Assembly: GCA_012744295.1 (NCBI GenBank)
Contig: JAAYIB010000095.1
Coordinates: 1-14,255, forward strand
DNA length: 14,255 nt
Origin: Acholeplasmataceae bacterium
Lineage (GTDB): Bacteria > Bacillota > Negativicutes > Acidaminococcales > Acidaminococcaceae
Reading direction: 5' to 3'
Shown: piece after piece, positions 13,688 through 14,255 of the stretch
How positions within the stretch are numbered: position 1 is the first letter of the stretch
Layout: each line of letters opens with the position of its first letter
The notes under the pieces: model-generated
What the model saw: only the letters and a program-made list of their open reading frames with translations
What the model was told of the DNA's origin: nothing
The model's database searches: none
Made by a program: the position numbers and the translations under genes

Positions 13688-13784
13688 AAAAAATCCGCTG
13701 GGATTCCTACGGGATTTCTGAGGGCAGTAACGAGAAAGCAACAACGAGATAGTTCTTCGCCATTAAAATATGTTCCCTTGTCGT
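13685..13784 (-). pseudogene. Decayed copy of the 5' end of the DEDDh exonuclease gene
   Basis: On the plus strand this stretch aligns with 12262-12362, the start of the exonuclease gene and its ribosome-site region, with a few single-base gaps. Shared blocks include CCTACGGG, CAGTAA, CATTAA and ATATG in the same order and nearly the same spacing. Read on the minus strand it begins ATGGCGAAGAACTATCTCGT, against ATGACGAAAAACTTTCTTGT in the intact gene. It gives MAKNYLVV for MTKNFLVT, then loses the frame; NPVGIPADFFKK in another frame matches NKPVGKPRGFFSE. The catalytic DFEFT motif is destroyed and nothing of the rest of the gene follows. I judge this a relic of a duplicated or related gene. 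Confidence 0.7.
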
Positions 13785-13812
13785 TATATTTACTTAATGA
13801 TATTTTCAAAAT

Positions 13813-14255
13813 TTATACATTAGCCAATTTATTCGTTTTCTTCAGATATTTTGCAGGAATTGGTTTCTCCAGCTTCCATACAATATTGATTGGCTTTGAC
13901 CCTTTATGTGAAACATAACTTGCGCTTCCAAGAAAAGTATATGGCATAGCTTCACTACCATCTTTTTTAAATTCCCGAACAAAAAGCAAAATTTTAGTTC
14001 CATTTTTTTGTTGATTAATATATCTTTTGCCAGTTGGTGAACTCTCGGAAGTCGTACTTTGGCTTTGCCAATGGAATAATGTCTCACTAATCGAGTAATC
14101 ATTGTACATAGTCGACGGTGAATAATCTTTATCAGATTTATTTAATGTAATGAAAAAAATATCAGTTTTCTTGTCTTTTAAATATTTTACACCTTCCCTA
14201 ACGCTGTTAGGTTTTGAAAAATCCATTCCCGAAAGTATTTGGTCTCGACTATAGC
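13813..14255 (-). CDS. C-terminal part of a DUF3427-type helicase protein (N-terminal part beyond right edge)
   Basis: The frame is open to the right edge (about 147 codons visible, stop TAA at 13813) and reads as the family's C-terminal DUF3427 domain. Signature stretches are TDIFFITLNKSDKDYSPSTM, YNDYSISETLFHWQSQSTTS, SPTGKRYINQ, ILLFVREFKK and ASYVSHKGSKPINIVWKLEK. In known relatives this domain closes large DEAD/DEAH helicases, often with a PLD-type nuclease domain at the N-terminus; those parts would lie outside the window. The protein ends shortly after PIPAKYLKK, as relatives do, so the C-terminus is complete. An ATG at 14226 is internal, not the start. Base composition is much more AT-rich than the rest of the window (14 and 22 G+C in the two 60-base lines 13801-13860 and 13861-13920), a sign of horizontal transfer. 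Confidence 0.85.
   Translation of the reverse strand, partial: YSRDQILSGMDFSKPNSVREGVKYLKDKKTDIFFITLNKSDKDYSPSTMYNDYSISETLFHWQSQSTTSESSPTGKRYINQQKNGTKILLFVREFKKDGSEAMPYTFLGSASYVSHKGSKPINIVWKLEKPIPAKYLKKTNKLANV

Noticed and set aside
13445..13809. Two overlapping minus-strand frames of 99 and 116 codons after the GGDEF gene
   Set aside because: They overlap the GGDEF gene end and the terminator hairpin, lack ribosome sites and are unlike known families. Only the short exonuclease-like piece within them is supported, and it is reported as a relic.
1..14255. CRISPR array, tRNA, rRNA, insertion sequence or prophage genes
   Set aside because: I saw no regularly spaced repeats, no cloverleaf-like sequence, no transposase or integrase motifs and no paired terminal repeats. 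A tRNA or weak element missed by eye remains possible.

Overview
The window looks like chromosomal DNA of a Bacillota (Firmicutes) bacterium. The main reason is the pyr operon leader, which carries PyrR-type RNA attenuators. The genes are mostly mid-GC with strong Shine-Dalgarno sequences, including GTG and TTG starts. The close resemblance of the uracil permease to proteobacterial UraA would fit a Negativicutes member, but that is a guess.

Positions 1-5700 (minus strand) hold a pyrimidine operon read right to left: promoter, leader, pyrB, pyrC, carA, carB. pyrB/pyrC and pyrC/carA overlap by a few bases and carA/carB are 1 base apart. carB runs off the left edge after about 703 codons. Together these enzymes make carbamoyl phosphate, couple it to aspartate and close the ring to dihydroorotate. 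The leader contains two complete PyrR-binding hairpin plus terminator modules in tandem with no gene between them.

Positions 5698-7321 (minus) hold a small zinc-ribbon protein followed 25 bases later by an AbgA-like M20 amidohydrolase. At 7374-7685 (plus) is a short gene of unknown function ending in a strong terminator. At 7748-8473 (minus) is a secreted SIMPL-domain protein, divergent from uraA (8669-9919, plus), a uracil:H+ symporter that makes functional sense beside the pyr operon. Downstream of uraA, on the minus strand, is a candidate free-standing small RNA of roughly 115 nt with its own strong promoter, two hairpins and a terminator. A membrane-anchored protein of possible DUF2939 type follows (10157-11185, plus).

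Positions 11224-12342 (minus) hold a YjcF/ElaA-type acetyltransferase and a DEDDh 3'-5' exonuclease. At 12603-13484 (plus) is a PAS-GGDEF protein. Beyond its terminator lies a decayed copy of the beginning of the exonuclease gene. Then, with a sharp drop in GC, comes the C-terminal end of a DUF3427-type helicase (13813 to the right edge, minus). This last part looks horizontally acquired and may be the border of an accessory region outside the window.
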